Assembly (NCBI GenBank): GCA_964607675.1
Contig: CAZSLC010000003.1
Span: forward strand, 49,166 to 113,165
Direction: 5' to 3'
Source of the DNA: CAZSLC01 sp964607675
Lineage (GTDB): Bacteria > Bacteroidota > Bacteroidia > Bacteroidales > UBA932
Length of the DNA: 64,000 nucleotides
Within the stretch, counting starts at the first letter, position 1. Each line of letters opens with the position of its first letter. The position numbers were made by a program, and so were the translations under genes. The notes beneath the pieces were generated by a model. The model did no database searches, was not told where the DNA came from, and was given only the letters and a program-made list of their open reading frames with translations. Shown here piece by piece: positions 1-8,156 of this stretch.

Positions 1-122
1 GTTGTAGTGTAAACACGCACACAAACTCCTCTTTTTTGAGGACAAGCATCCAACGCGCGAGATTTACTCTTCTCGACGATAACTTCGCGTCCTTTGCGAA
101 CTAACTGTTGAATTGTTGGCAT
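1..122 (-). CDS. rpsL: 30S ribosomal protein S12, N-terminal part (cut by window edge)
   Basis: The minus strand from the ATG at 122 encodes 40 residues beginning MPTIQQLVRKGRE and ending at VCVRVYTT. This is the conserved start of ribosomal protein S12, which shapes the decoding centre of the small subunit. The rest lies outside the window. A Bacteroidetes-type promoter (174-203) sits upstream, and the gene is divergent from metY. The reading is short but unmistakable. Confidence 0.96.
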   Translation of the reverse strand, partial: MPTIQQLVRKGREVIVEKSKSRALDACPQKRGVCVRVYTT

Positions 123-152
123 AAATAGTTGTTAATCTTAACTTTATACAAT

Positions 153-170
153 CCCGTCAAAATAAACGGG
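153..170 (-). promoter_or_regulatory. Small hairpin in the rpsL leader
   Basis: CCCGT (153-157) and ACGGG (166-170) form a perfect 5-bp stem with an 8-nt loop at the very start of the predicted rpsL transcript. It could be a regulatory or 5'-stabilising structure. No T-run follows, so it is not an intrinsic terminator. Confidence 0.35.
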
Positions 171-173
171 CTG

Positions 174-203
174 CAAAGGTAGATATAATAATTTAAAATA
201 CAA
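174..203 (-). promoter_or_regulatory. Promoter of rpsL
   Basis: On the minus strand, TTG (201-203) is followed after exactly 19 nt by TACCTTTG (181 to 174), matching the Bacteroidetes TTG/TAnnTTTG consensus. The transcript would start near 168 and carry a leader of about 45 nt that includes the small hairpin at 153-170. Confidence 0.7.
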
Positions 204-217
204 GATATTTATTTATT

Positions 218-240
218 TTTAAGTGATTGTTTCACTTAAA
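218..240. repeat. 9-bp inverted repeat between the rpsL and metY promoters
   Basis: TTTAAGTGA (218-226) and TCACTTAAA (232-240) are perfect inverted arms around a 5-nt spacer. The element abuts the metY -33 box (241-244) and lies 14 bp behind the rpsL -33 box. Its position fits an operator; it has no T-run typical of a terminator. No known regulator motif was recognised. Confidence 0.5.
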
Positions 241-271
241 TTTGGCTGTAATTCTAAATATATTACCTTTG
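241..271 (+). promoter_or_regulatory. Promoter of the metY-metX-thrA operon
   Basis: TTTG (241-244), a 19-nt spacer and TACCTTTG (264-271) give a textbook Bacteroidetes sigma-ABfr promoter. The predicted start near 278 leaves a leader of about 240 nt before metY, containing a small Met-rich ORF and two hairpins. Confidence 0.75.
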
Positions 272-287
272 CAGAGAATAGAGAAAT

Positions 288-404
288 ATGATTTTACTCA
301 TCCCTATAATATTACACTCTCAATTATGTAAGCCTCTTTCATTTGATAAGGCTTCTTTCTCTATGTCTATGCGAATGTGCCTACAAGGCACATATCTTAA
401 TTAG
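288..404 (+). CDS. Putative Met-rich leader peptide of the met operon
   Basis: An ATG at 288, about 10 nt after the predicted transcript start, opens a 38-codon frame ending in TAG at 402. The peptide begins MILLIPII and contains MSMRM (codons at 363-377) just before hairpin segment 1 (375-381). The first hairpin lies inside its last codons, and the second lies just after its stop. This geometry is that of an attenuation leader whose translation speed at Met codons decides which RNA hairpins form. The parallel Met-rich ORF before asd supports it. It is too short for homology and is inferred from position and codon content only. Confidence 0.5.
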   Translation: MILLIPIILHSQLCKPLSFDKASFSMSMRMCLQGTYLN

Positions 405-424
405 TATATGCCTACTTGGCATAT
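375..424 (+). promoter_or_regulatory. Tandem hairpins with a mutually exclusive alternative in the met leader
   Basis: Segments 1 ATGTGCC (375-381), 2 GGCACAT (387-393), 3 ATATGCC (406-412) and 4 GGCATAT (418-424) give two perfect 7-bp stems (1:2 and 3:4) with loops TACAA and TACTT. Segments 2 and 3 can pair 6 of 7 instead. This is the 1:2/2:3/3:4 logic of amino-acid attenuators. No T-run follows segment 4, so the output could be Rho-dependent termination, pausing or translational control. The hairpin centres are 31 bp apart, so paired DNA operator sites are an alternative reading. Confidence 0.5.
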
Positions 425-459
425 AATCAACTCACATTTTTCGTTACGTAATGCACATT

Positions 460-480
460 GAATTATTATTTAGATAATTC
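460..480 (+). promoter_or_regulatory. AT-rich hairpin before metY
   Basis: GAATTAT (460-466) and ATAATTC (474-480) are perfect 7-bp arms around a 7-nt loop, 42 nt before the metY ATG. The stem is weak and followed only by TGTTT. It may contribute to the leader structure, but evidence beyond symmetry is lacking. Confidence 0.3.
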
Positions 481-522
481 TGTTTGCATTCACCATGTCA
501 CCATATATTAAAAAGGATAATT

Positions 523-1830
523 ATGAAATCACAATATAAAGAAACCATCTGTGTTCAAGGTGGTTGGGAAGCAAAAAAAGGAGAACCAAGGGTACTACCT
601 ATCTATCAGAGTACCACATTTAGATATGAAACAAGTGAGCAAATGGGAAAGCTATTCGATCTTGAAGAGAGTGGCTATTTCTATACCCGTCTTCAAAATC
701 CAACTAGCGATGCTGTTGCAAGTAAAATAGCTGAATTGGAGGGTGGGGTGGCTTCCCTATTGACCTCATCTGGTCAAGCAGCAAGTTTTTACTCAATATT
801 TAATATCTGTGAAAGTGGAGATCACTTTATCTCCTCTTCTGCCATATACGGGGGCACCTACAATCTATTCGCGGTAACTTTGAAAAAATTGGGGATAGAG
901 GTAACATTTGTGTCCCAGGATTCTGACGAAGAATCAATTCAAAAAGCCTTCAAACCAAATACTAAAGCTGTTTTCGGAGAGACAATTTCAAACCCTACGT
1001 GCGAAATTTTAGATATTGAAAAATTTGCAAAAATTGCCCACTCCAATGGAGTCCCACTTATCATCGATAACACATTTGCCACACCAATCAACTGCTGTCC
1101 AATAAAATGGGGTGCAGACATCATCGTACATTCAACAACAAAATACATGGATGGTCATGCTTGTTGTGTTGGTGGTGCAATTGTAGATGGAGGAAGATTT
1201 GATTGGGATGCTTACTCCGAAAAATTCCCTGGACTCACTAAACCAGATGAATCGTACCACGGATTATGCTACACTAAGGCGTTTGGTAACAAAGCTTTCA
1301 TCACAAAAGCTACTGTGCAGCTAATGAGAGATTTGGGATCAACTCAATCACCCATGAATAGTTTTCTACTTAATATCGGATTGGAGACACTTCATCTAAG
1401 AATCCCTCGCCATTGTTCGAATGCTCAAAAAGTTGCAGAATATCTAAAAAACAATGAAAACGTAGCATGGATTAATTACAGTGGACTTATTGACAACAAG
1501 CAACATGACCTTGCTAAAAAATATTTACCACAAGGAAGCTGTGGTGTTATGGCCTTCGGACTAAAAGGTGGTCGCAATTTTTCTATAAAATTTATGGACT
1601 CTTTAAAACTCATATCAATTGTCACTCATGTAGCCGATGCTCGCTCATGTATTTTACATCCCGCAAGCCATACTCATAGACAGTTATCTGACGAACAACT
1701 CTCAAATGCTGGGGTTAAACCAGACCTAATCCGACTCTCTATTGGAATAGAAAATGTCGAAGATCTTATTGAAGATATAAAACAAGCCCTTGAAAAGGCT
1801 TCGTTCAAAAAATTACAATCATGCCTTTAA
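523..1830 (+). CDS. metY: O-acetylhomoserine sulfhydrylase (aminocarboxypropyltransferase)
   Basis: A 435-residue PLP enzyme of the Cys/Met metabolism family. It makes homocysteine directly from O-acetyl-L-homoserine and sulfide in the cytoplasm. Visible features are YTRLQNPT near residue 54 (phosphate and active-site contacts), SSGQAA near 82, and the PLP lysine in HSTTKYMDGH (K207). Length is normal for MetY. The ATG at 523 is chosen because the alternative TTG at 484 adds 13 unrelated residues. Its last 10 nt overlap metX, so the two are translationally coupled. O-acetylserine activity is possible, but neighbouring metX argues for the homoserine substrate. Confidence 0.93.
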   Translation: MKSQYKETICVQGGWEAKKGEPRVLPIYQSTTFRYETSEQMGKLFDLEESGYFYTRLQNPTSDAVASKIAELEGGVASLLTSSGQAASFYSIFNICESGDHFISSSAIYGGTYNLFAVTLKKLGIEVTFVSQDSDEESIQKAFKPNTKAVFGETISNPTCEILDIEKFAKIAHSNGVPLIIDNTFATPINCCPIKWGADIIVHSTTKYMDGHACCVGGAIVDGGRFDWDAYSEKFPGLTKPDESYHGLCYTKAFGNKAFITKATVQLMRDLGSTQSPMNSFLLNIGLETLHLRIPRHCSNAQKVAEYLKNNENVAWINYSGLIDNKQHDLAKKYLPQGSCGVMAFGLKGGRNFSIKFMDSLKLISIVTHVADARSCILHPASHTHRQLSDEQLSNAGVKPDLIRLSIGIENVEDLIEDIKQALEKASFKKLQSCL

Positions 1831-2837
1831 ATATTTACAAGTATAATAAGTCCTTCGCGTTAGAATCGGGAGAAAGTTTCAAAAATATTGAAATTGCCTA
1901 TCACACCTACGGCACCCTTTCAGATAGAAGGGACAATGTGATATGGGTGTGTCATGCCTTGACAGCTAATTCCGATGTTAAGGAGTGGTGGCCACACACT
2001 GTGGAAAAAGGGAAATTTCTTGACCCTGAGCACAATTTCATCATTTGTGCAAACATACTTGGCTCTCACTATGGCACCACTGGTCCATTGAGTATCAATC
2101 CAGATACAGGAAAACCATGGTATGGGGATTTCCCAAAAATAACCATTAGAGACATTGTACACTGCCATCAACTTCTTGCGGAGCATTTAGCTATTTCAAG
2201 TGTTAAATTATTAATTGGTAGCTCGTTAGGTGGTTTTCAATGCTTAGAGTGGGCAGTAATTCAACCGAATTTCCCTGAAAGATTGGTACTTCTTGCAACA
2301 GCCTCCCGTTCCAAACCATGGGCAGTTGCACTTAATGAGTCCCAGAGAATGGCAATAAAAAGCGATTCGACTTTTGGAGATAAATCAGACACCGCAGCAA
2401 AGAATGGTCTTGCGGCAGCTCGCTCAATAGCTCTATTAAGCTACAGAGGTGCTGAGGCCTATAACACAACTCAAGATGCTACTTACGATGAAAAAAGACA
2501 AGAAGAACTTCCTGCCTGCACTTATCAAAGATATCAAGGTGAGAAACTATGCAAAAGGTTCAATGTTTATTCATATTACAGATTAACCCAAACAATAGAC
2601 AGTCACGACATTGGGAGGGGAAGAGGCGGGGAGGCAAAAGCTCTTTCCAAAATTAAATCCTCAACAACAATAATTGCCATCACTTCTGATATTTTGTTTC
2701 CTCCTAAAGACCATAGTATCTTTTGTAAACACATCCCTAATGCTCAATATTATGAAATAGAATCATCGTTCGGACACGATGGATTTTTGATTGAACATGA
2801 ACAATTAAATACAATAATTAGAAATCTAAATATATAA
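1821..2837 (+). CDS. metX: Homoserine O-acetyltransferase
   Basis: An alpha/beta-hydrolase-fold acyltransferase of 338 residues that activates homoserine for methionine synthesis. The nucleophile elbow GSSLGG places the serine at 135. The acid is in SDILFPP and the catalytic histidine in GHDGFLIE near the C-terminus, completing the triad. The NPDTGKPWYG segment is typical of MetX. The start codon lies inside the end of metY, and thrA follows after 2 nt, giving a compact three-gene operon. Acetyl versus succinyl donor cannot be settled by eye, but pairing with MetY makes acetyl likely. Confidence 0.94.
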   Translation: MPLNIYKYNKSFALESGESFKNIEIAYHTYGTLSDRRDNVIWVCHALTANSDVKEWWPHTVEKGKFLDPEHNFIICANILGSHYGTTGPLSINPDTGKPWYGDFPKITIRDIVHCHQLLAEHLAISSVKLLIGSSLGGFQCLEWAVIQPNFPERLVLLATASRSKPWAVALNESQRMAIKSDSTFGDKSDTAAKNGLAAARSIALLSYRGAEAYNTTQDATYDEKRQEELPACTYQRYQGEKLCKRFNVYSYYRLTQTIDSHDIGRGRGGEAKALSKIKSSTTIIAITSDILFPPKDHSIFCKHIPNAQYYEIESSFGHDGFLIEHEQLNTIIRNLNI

Positions 2838-2839
2838 AA

Positions 2840-5287
2840 ATGAAAGTATTAAAATTTGGTGGCAGTTCCGTTGGTTCTGTAGAGGGGCTCCATAACATAA
2901 AACGAATAGTGGAGTCATCTGATGAAAAATGCATAGTAGTAGTATCTGCACTTCGAGGAATCACAGATTTTTTGTTGGATGTCGGCAGGAGTGCCTCTCT
3001 TTCAAATAAAAACTATAAGATTGATTATGAGAAACTGCTCACAGTTCACAACAGTATGGTTGACAAAGTAATAGATGGAGAGGAGAAAAGAGAAACAGTT
3101 AAAAAAGAGCTTAAAATCATCTTATCAGAGCTTAAAAAATTACTTAAAGGGGTCTATCTAATAAAAGATTTTTCCGATAGAATATCAGATATCATAATTA
3201 GTTGCGGTGAGAGAATGTCATCAATCATTGTTGCAAATCTCATCAATGATGCTACCCTATATGATGCAACAGAGTTTATTAAAACAGAAAGGGACCTCAA
3301 TGGTAAAAATGTTCTCTCTTTTAATGAGACTAATAGATTGATTAAAGAGACTTTTTCTAATATCACAGGCACCCCTGTTTTGGGAGGATTTATTTCAAAA
3401 GACAAAGAAAATGGGAATATAACTAATCTTGGAAGGGGGGGATCTGATTATACCGCATCACTGATTGCAGCGGCACTTGATGCCTCCGTATTGGAGATAT
3501 GGACAGATGTTGATGGGTTTATGACTGTAGATCCGAGGGCAGTGGCTGAGGCTCGTCCTATTGAACAATTGAGCTATATCGAAGCTACAGAATTGTGCAA
3601 TTTCGGGGCAAAAGTGTTGTTTCCACCAACTATTTATCCCGTATATCAAAAAAATATTCCCATACTAATAAAAAACACATTTAACCCCTCTGGCAAAGGG
3701 ACATTAATATCTAAAAAAAATAGTAACACATCTGACTCCCTTATAAGGGGGATTTCTTCAATAAGAGATATATGCCTCATTACATTTCACGGATTGGGGA
3801 TGGTTGGAGTAGTTGGAGTGAATTATCGAATTTTTAAAGCATTGGCAAAAAATGGGATAAGTGTCTTTCTTGTAGCACAAGCCTCTTCAGAAAACAGTAC
3901 ATCAATAGGGGTCATTAGTGCAGATTTGGAATTAGCGTGTAAAGTGCTTGATGAGGAGTTCTCAAGAGATATTGACAGGGGAGAAATATCAAGGGCAATA
4001 GCAGAGAGGGGACTTTCAACAATTGCAGTAGTTGGAGAAAATATGAAAAACAATATTGGAGTAATGGGAAAATTGTTTGGCACATTGGGAGAAAACGGCA
4101 TCTCTGTAATTGCTTGCGCCCAAGGGGGTTTCCAAACCAATATTTCGTTTATAATTAGTTCAAAAGACCTTCCAAAAGCATTAAATGTTATTCATGAACG
4201 TTTTTTCTCTCCACAATATAAAGAGTTAAACCTTTTTATCGCTGGTGTAGGAACTGTGGGATCAGAGTTAATTAGCCAAATTGATTCTCAACAAGAACAA
4301 TTGCTAAGAAATCAACAAATAAAAATTAATATAGTAGGAATAGCCAATAGTCATTACTCATTAATCAATACCAGTGGAATAGATTTATCCAACTATATGA
4401 AACTACTTCAGAGTGAGGGGACATCTCACGATATAGAATCTTATAAGAATACAATTATCTCATTAAAACTGAAAAACACAGTATTTGTGGATTGTACTAA
4501 TAGTGAAGTGATATCAGATATATATAGCGAACTGTTAGACAATAAAATTAGTATTGTAACGGCTAATAAAACAGCTGCTTCTGCTGACTATAACAAATAT
4601 CTATCTTTGAAAAAATCAGCACTTTTGCACGATGTTAAGTTTCTCTACGAAACTAATGTTGGGGCAGGTCTCCCAATCATCAGCACCATAGAGGAGTTGG
4701 TCAATAGTGGTGATAAAATACTGGAAATAGAGGCAGTTGTATCTGGTTCACTTAATTATATTTTTAACACAATCAGTAACAAAGTATCTTTCAGTCAGGC
4801 TGTCATGATGGCTAAAGAAAATGGTTATTCAGAATCTGATCCGAGAATTGACTTAAGTGGAAAAGATGTTTTGAGAAAATTAGTTATACTTAGTAGAGAA
4901 TCAGGCTATAAAACCAATCAAGAAGAGGTGGAACAAAACCAATTTCTTCCTGAAAGAGTCATGATGGGAACTATTGAAGAATTTTGGGTAAAAATATCTC
5001 AAGTAGATGAAGAGATTGAAAAAAGACGAAAGGAATTAGAAAAAAGAGATAGAAAATGGAGATATATAGCAAAATTAGAAAATGGTAAATGCTCTGTAGG
5101 GCTATCTGAGATAGATATTGCACATCCTTTTTACAATCTGGAAGATAGTAATAATATGTTTATAGTAAAGACAGAAAGATATAACAAACTCCCTTTAATC
5201 ATTAAGGGATATGGTGCTGGAGGAAAAGTCACTGCAGCAGGGGTATTTGGAGACATACTAAAAGTAGCTAAAGGGTGCAGCAGATAG
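2840..5287 (+). CDS. thrA: Bifunctional aspartate kinase / homoserine dehydrogenase
   Basis: An 815-residue fusion catalysing the first and third steps from aspartate to homoserine. The kinase domain (about 1-290) has KFGGSS at 5-10 and the LGRGGSDYTA and WTDVDGF motifs. ACT regulatory domains span about 310-460. The dehydrogenase domain (about 465-815) has the nucleotide-binding GVGTVG, then YETNVGAGLP and the catalytic SDPRIDLSGKD. It sits 2 nt after metX, with no thrB or thrC behind it. In this operon it would supply homoserine for methionine, a role like that of E. coli MetL rather than ThrA; the symbol is given for the family only. It ends 9 nt before a convergent gene. Confidence 0.93.
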   Translation: MKVLKFGGSSVGSVEGLHNIKRIVESSDEKCIVVVSALRGITDFLLDVGRSASLSNKNYKIDYEKLLTVHNSMVDKVIDGEEKRETVKKELKIILSELKKLLKGVYLIKDFSDRISDIIISCGERMSSIIVANLINDATLYDATEFIKTERDLNGKNVLSFNETNRLIKETFSNITGTPVLGGFISKDKENGNITNLGRGGSDYTASLIAAALDASVLEIWTDVDGFMTVDPRAVAEARPIEQLSYIEATELCNFGAKVLFPPTIYPVYQKNIPILIKNTFNPSGKGTLISKKNSNTSDSLIRGISSIRDICLITFHGLGMVGVVGVNYRIFKALAKNGISVFLVAQASSENSTSIGVISADLELACKVLDEEFSRDIDRGEISRAIAERGLSTIAVVGENMKNNIGVMGKLFGTLGENGISVIACAQGGFQTNISFIISSKDLPKALNVIHERFFSPQYKELNLFIAGVGTVGSELISQIDSQQEQLLRNQQIKINIVGIANSHYSLINTSGIDLSNYMKLLQSEGTSHDIESYKNTIISLKLKNTVFVDCTNSEVISDIYSELLDNKISIVTANKTAASADYNKYLSLKKSALLHDVKFLYETNVGAGLPIISTIEELVNSGDKILEIEAVVSGSLNYIFNTISNKVSFSQAVMMAKENGYSESDPRIDLSGKDVLRKLVILSRESGYKTNQEEVEQNQFLPERVMMGTIEEFWVKISQVDEEIEKRRKELEKRDRKWRYIAKLENGKCSVGLSEIDIAHPFYNLEDSNNMFIVKTERYNKLPLIIKGYGAGGKVTAAGVFGDILKVAKGCSR

Positions 5288-5296
5288 ATACTCTTA

Positions 5297-6838
5297 TTAT
5301 TTACATATTGCAAGTATCTTATCTACTATTACTCTGTCGTTGTGGAGTCTGGGGACTTTATTTTGTCCCCCTTTCTTCCCTTGAGAATCCATCCACTTCA
5401 TAAAAGTTCCTTTGGGTGCTTCTGTCAGAACCAATCGAGACATAGTTGCAGTTCCTTTTCTTTTTGCCTCATAATCAGAGTTGTATTTACATAGAGCTAA
5501 ATCAAGAAAATTGGCAAACTCTTCCTTTTCATCACTACTGGGATTACAACCCTCAGCAAATTCAATTATCCATTGATGTGCCCCTTTTTTATTGTCCTCA
5601 CTCATATAAATAGGGGCTACTGTATATTCACTTATAGCAAGTCCATATTTAACAGAGGCCTCAGTAATAGCATTTTCCGCATTTTGTATCATAAGCTCCT
5701 CACCGAAGGCATTGATATAAAGTTGAGTCCTCCCTGAAATAGTTATCTTGTGAGGGTATAAAGAGGTAAATTCAACACAATCTCCGATTAAGTATCTCCA
5801 GAGGCCACTGTTTGTGGATATTGCCAAAGCGTAAGGGACACCTATGGAGACCCCCTCAACAGAATAAGCATCGTTAGATTTGCCAGATAAGACATTATCT
5901 AAAACATTTAGAGGGATAAATTCATAAAATACTCCATTACTTAGAGAGAGTAACATTCCATTATCTGATGGATCATCTTGAAAGGCAAAATATCCCTCTG
6001 ATGCATTATAATTTTCCAAATAATGCATCTTCTCTTTAGGTATTATCTTTTTATATTGCTCTCTATATGGATCAAATGAGATACCCCCATGCATAAATAG
6101 CTCAATATTCGGCCATAAATCGGTTATATATTTTACGTTGTTGACTTCAAGTATTTTATTTAGTAGGATTAGGTTCCACGAGGGAACTCCAGAGAAATTA
6201 GTGATATTCTTATGAGCACACTCTTTACTTATTGCCAATATTTTGTCTTCAAAATTAGGGCATAACGCAACCTCTTTTCGGGGTTCTCTGACCAACTCAG
6301 CTACTCGTGGAGAGTTTTTTAATAAAATGGCAGATAAGTCTCCACTATAACTATTATTTTTACCCATCGAATCAAGATGTACGCTTCCTCCCAATGTCAT
6401 AGATTTTCCGTGAAGCAACCTGCTATCTGGATAGTATCTAAGGTATGAAGAGAGCATCTCCCTAAATCCTCTGTAGTGGCAATAGTTGAGGTTGTCTTTT
6501 GTGATAGGAATATATTTACTTTTATCTGAGCTTGTTCCACTCGATTTTGCAAAGATCTTTACTTTTTGATTCCATGTGACATAATTCTCACCTTTGCGGA
6601 GTCTATCAATGTATGGTTGAAATCCATTGTAGTCTCTCAGTGGAATATTTTTTTTGAAAGTATCGTAATTGGTTATATTTGAAAAATGGTGTTCGTGACC
6701 AAAACTACTTTCTCTACCGTTCTTTAATAAGTAACGGAGTGTTGATTGTTGATATGAAAGGGGATCCTTTCTCCCTCCATCGATTGTTTTCAATAAATCT
6801 TTTGATGTACCGAGAACTATAGAATTAATAATATCCAT
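5297..6838 (-). CDS. GH3 auxin-responsive promoter family protein (putative acyl-amide synthetase)
   Basis: A 513-residue protein of the GH3 superfamily, an adenylate-forming fold related to firefly luciferase that in plants conjugates amino acids to acyl acids. Visible GH3 features are FAKSSGTSSDKSKYIPIT (nucleotide-binding loop), YNASEGYFAFQD and GLWRYLIGDCVEF. The bacterial role is unknown; an ANL-type amide or ester ligase is a family-based guess. The ATG at 6838 is preferred; a GTG at 6859 would add 7 residues. It follows recO by 33 nt on the same strand and may be cotranscribed with it. Confidence 0.85.
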   Translation of the reverse strand: MDIINSIVLGTSKDLLKTIDGGRKDPLSYQQSTLRYLLKNGRESSFGHEHHFSNITNYDTFKKNIPLRDYNGFQPYIDRLRKGENYVTWNQKVKIFAKSSGTSSDKSKYIPITKDNLNYCHYRGFREMLSSYLRYYPDSRLLHGKSMTLGGSVHLDSMGKNNSYSGDLSAILLKNSPRVAELVREPRKEVALCPNFEDKILAISKECAHKNITNFSGVPSWNLILLNKILEVNNVKYITDLWPNIELFMHGGISFDPYREQYKKIIPKEKMHYLENYNASEGYFAFQDDPSDNGMLLSLSNGVFYEFIPLNVLDNVLSGKSNDAYSVEGVSIGVPYALAISTNSGLWRYLIGDCVEFTSLYPHKITISGRTQLYINAFGEELMIQNAENAITEASVKYGLAISEYTVAPIYMSEDNKKGAHQWIIEFAEGCNPSSDEKEEFANFLDLALCKYNSDYEAKRKGTATMSRLVLTEAPKGTFMKWMDSQGKKGGQNKVPRLHNDRVIVDKILAICK

Positions 6839-6871
6839 GAGAAAAATGCTATTCACCAAAGGTAAAAAGTT

Positions 6872-7495
6872 TTATTTCACATTGAACAGAGTGTGAAGAA
6901 TATTTAGTGATTTTATTTCAAGTTGTGTGTTTAAATTGGATTCAAGATAGCCGATTAGAGAATTGATCTGCTTGCTCCTCATGGATCCATTTAGTTTTAG
7001 GGATAGTATCTCATCAAGAGTGAGGGTGTACAATTGTGAAATTTTCTCCTTCTCTTCGTATAGAGGTTCATAGCCAAGGATAGAGATATATTGAATCAAA
7101 AACCATAGATGAAAATTAGAATAAGTATCTTCTAACGAATTTAACAATACTATAGACCTTTCGAGAAACAGATATAATCTTGTATCCTGACTTGGTTCTT
7201 TCAAAGTTTTATATAGTAATTCGCTTATAAATAGAGTTATAGAACTTTTATATATGTTTTCTCTGATAGATTTTAGATTGTGACACGAAGAAAAATCTTT
7301 GATATGTGTCATGTCAGAACGTTGACCAGAAATAGAAATATCTAAGATTGAAAGGGGAAAGAGAAGTCCAGTTTGGAGAGATTTGTTCTTTTTGCCAACA
7401 TTGTGTATAATAAAAGTCTCTCGTCCATACTCTTTTGTATATCCGTAGAGGATGAGGTCTGATTCCTTATATTTTATTGTATGGAGCAATATCAT
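6872..7495 (-). CDS. recO: DNA repair protein RecO
   Basis: A 207-residue protein with the RecO N-terminal OB-fold signature (ILLHTIKYKESDLILYGYTKEYGRE) and a helical C-terminal half containing FHLWFLIQYISILGY. RecO anneals single-stranded DNA and with RecR helps RecA replace SSB in gap repair. It is slightly short compared with the usual 240 or so residues, mainly at the N-terminus. Its ATG overlaps the rdgB stop (ATGA at 7495-7492), which fixes the start and implies coupling. Sequence conservation in this family is low, so the call rests on the N-terminal motif and length. Confidence 0.82.
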   Translation of the reverse strand: MILLHTIKYKESDLILYGYTKEYGRETFIIHNVGKKNKSLQTGLLFPLSILDISISGQRSDMTHIKDFSSCHNLKSIRENIYKSSITLFISELLYKTLKEPSQDTRLYLFLERSIVLLNSLEDTYSNFHLWFLIQYISILGYEPLYEEKEKISQLYTLTLDEILSLKLNGSMRSKQINSLIGYLESNLNTQLEIKSLNILHTLFNVK

Positions 7496-8091
7496 AATGA
7501 GTGTAGGTAGTCAGCTAATTTTCTCATTGCTATTCCCCTGTGAGAGATTGAGTTTTTCTCTTCAGGGGTGATTTCTGAAAAATTCTTTTGATACCCTATG
7601 GGCCTGAAGACAGGATCATATCCAAATCCCCCTTCCCCTGCTGGATGGTGAGTTATTTCACCTTCGCATGCCCCTTCAAAGAGAGTGGGTATCCCATCAA
7701 TTATCAGTGCCACCACACATCTAAATCTCGCACTTCTCCCCATCTTCCCTTCTGAATCTACATTTGGCACATCCTTCAATTCTTCCAATAATTTTTCCAT
7801 ATTTGCCTGCTCCGATTTGGCCTGGGAAGCATACCTTGCAGAATGGACCCCTGGTGCACCATTTAAAAAGTCAACTTCCAACCCTGTATCGTCTGCAAAG
7901 CAGTTCATTTTTGTTCTATCCCAAATATATTGCGCCTTCTCAAGGGCATTTCCTTTTATTGTATCGCTTGTTTCGGGAATCTCTTCTGTGATTCCAAGTT
8001 CATTTGGGGTGATAAGTGTGAATTCTCCCCCAAGTATTTGCTGTGCCTCTCTCAATTTATTGGCATTTCCTGTTGCAAAAACTATTTTCAT
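7492..8091 (-). CDS. rdgB: XTP/dITP diphosphatase (non-canonical purine NTP pyrophosphatase)
   Basis: A 199-residue Ham1-family enzyme that hydrolyses dITP, dXTP and their ribo forms to monophosphates, keeping deaminated purines out of nucleic acids. Conserved features are ATGNANKLREA at the start, FADDTGLEVDFLNGAPGVHSARYA, EGGFGYDPVF and SHRGIAM. The ATG at 8091 begins exactly at the family start; the upstream ATG at 8115 adds 8 non-homologous residues. It overlaps recO by 4 nt and is divergent from the S41 protease gene. Confidence 0.95.
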   Translation of the reverse strand: MKIVFATGNANKLREAQQILGGEFTLITPNELGITEEIPETSDTIKGNALEKAQYIWDRTKMNCFADDTGLEVDFLNGAPGVHSARYASQAKSEQANMEKLLEELKDVPNVDSEGKMGRSARFRCVVALIIDGIPTLFEGACEGEITHHPAGEGGFGYDPVFRPIGYQKNFSEITPEEKNSISHRGIAMRKLADYLHSL

Positions 8092-8106
8092 GATGTGGTC
8101 TGATTG

Positions 8107-8137
8107 TTGCAACAAAGATATGAAAAGATTACATTTG
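8107..8137 (+). promoter_or_regulatory. Promoter of the S41 protease gene
   Basis: TTG (8107-8109), 20 nt, then TACATTTG (8130-8137) fit the Bacteroidetes consensus. The ATG follows 19 nt later. Confidence 0.6.
8113..8120 (-). promoter_or_regulatory. -7 element for rdgB-recO
   Basis: The minus strand reads TATCTTTG at 8120-8113, matching TAnnTTTG, 21 nt before the rdgB ATG. No clear TTG is seen at the ideal spacing. It overlaps the divergent promoter of the S41 protease. Confidence 0.5.
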
Positions 8138-8156
8138 TAAGATAATATAACGTTGT

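Noticed and set aside
240..522. SAM riboswitch before metY
   Set aside because: The expected multi-stem SAM-I or compact SAM-II/III cores could not be drawn. The region is instead explained by a leader ORF and short hairpins.
7685..8140. 151-codon frame on the plus strand opposite rdgB
   Set aside because: rdgB has all family motifs on the other strand; this frame has low-complexity Ser/Phe composition.
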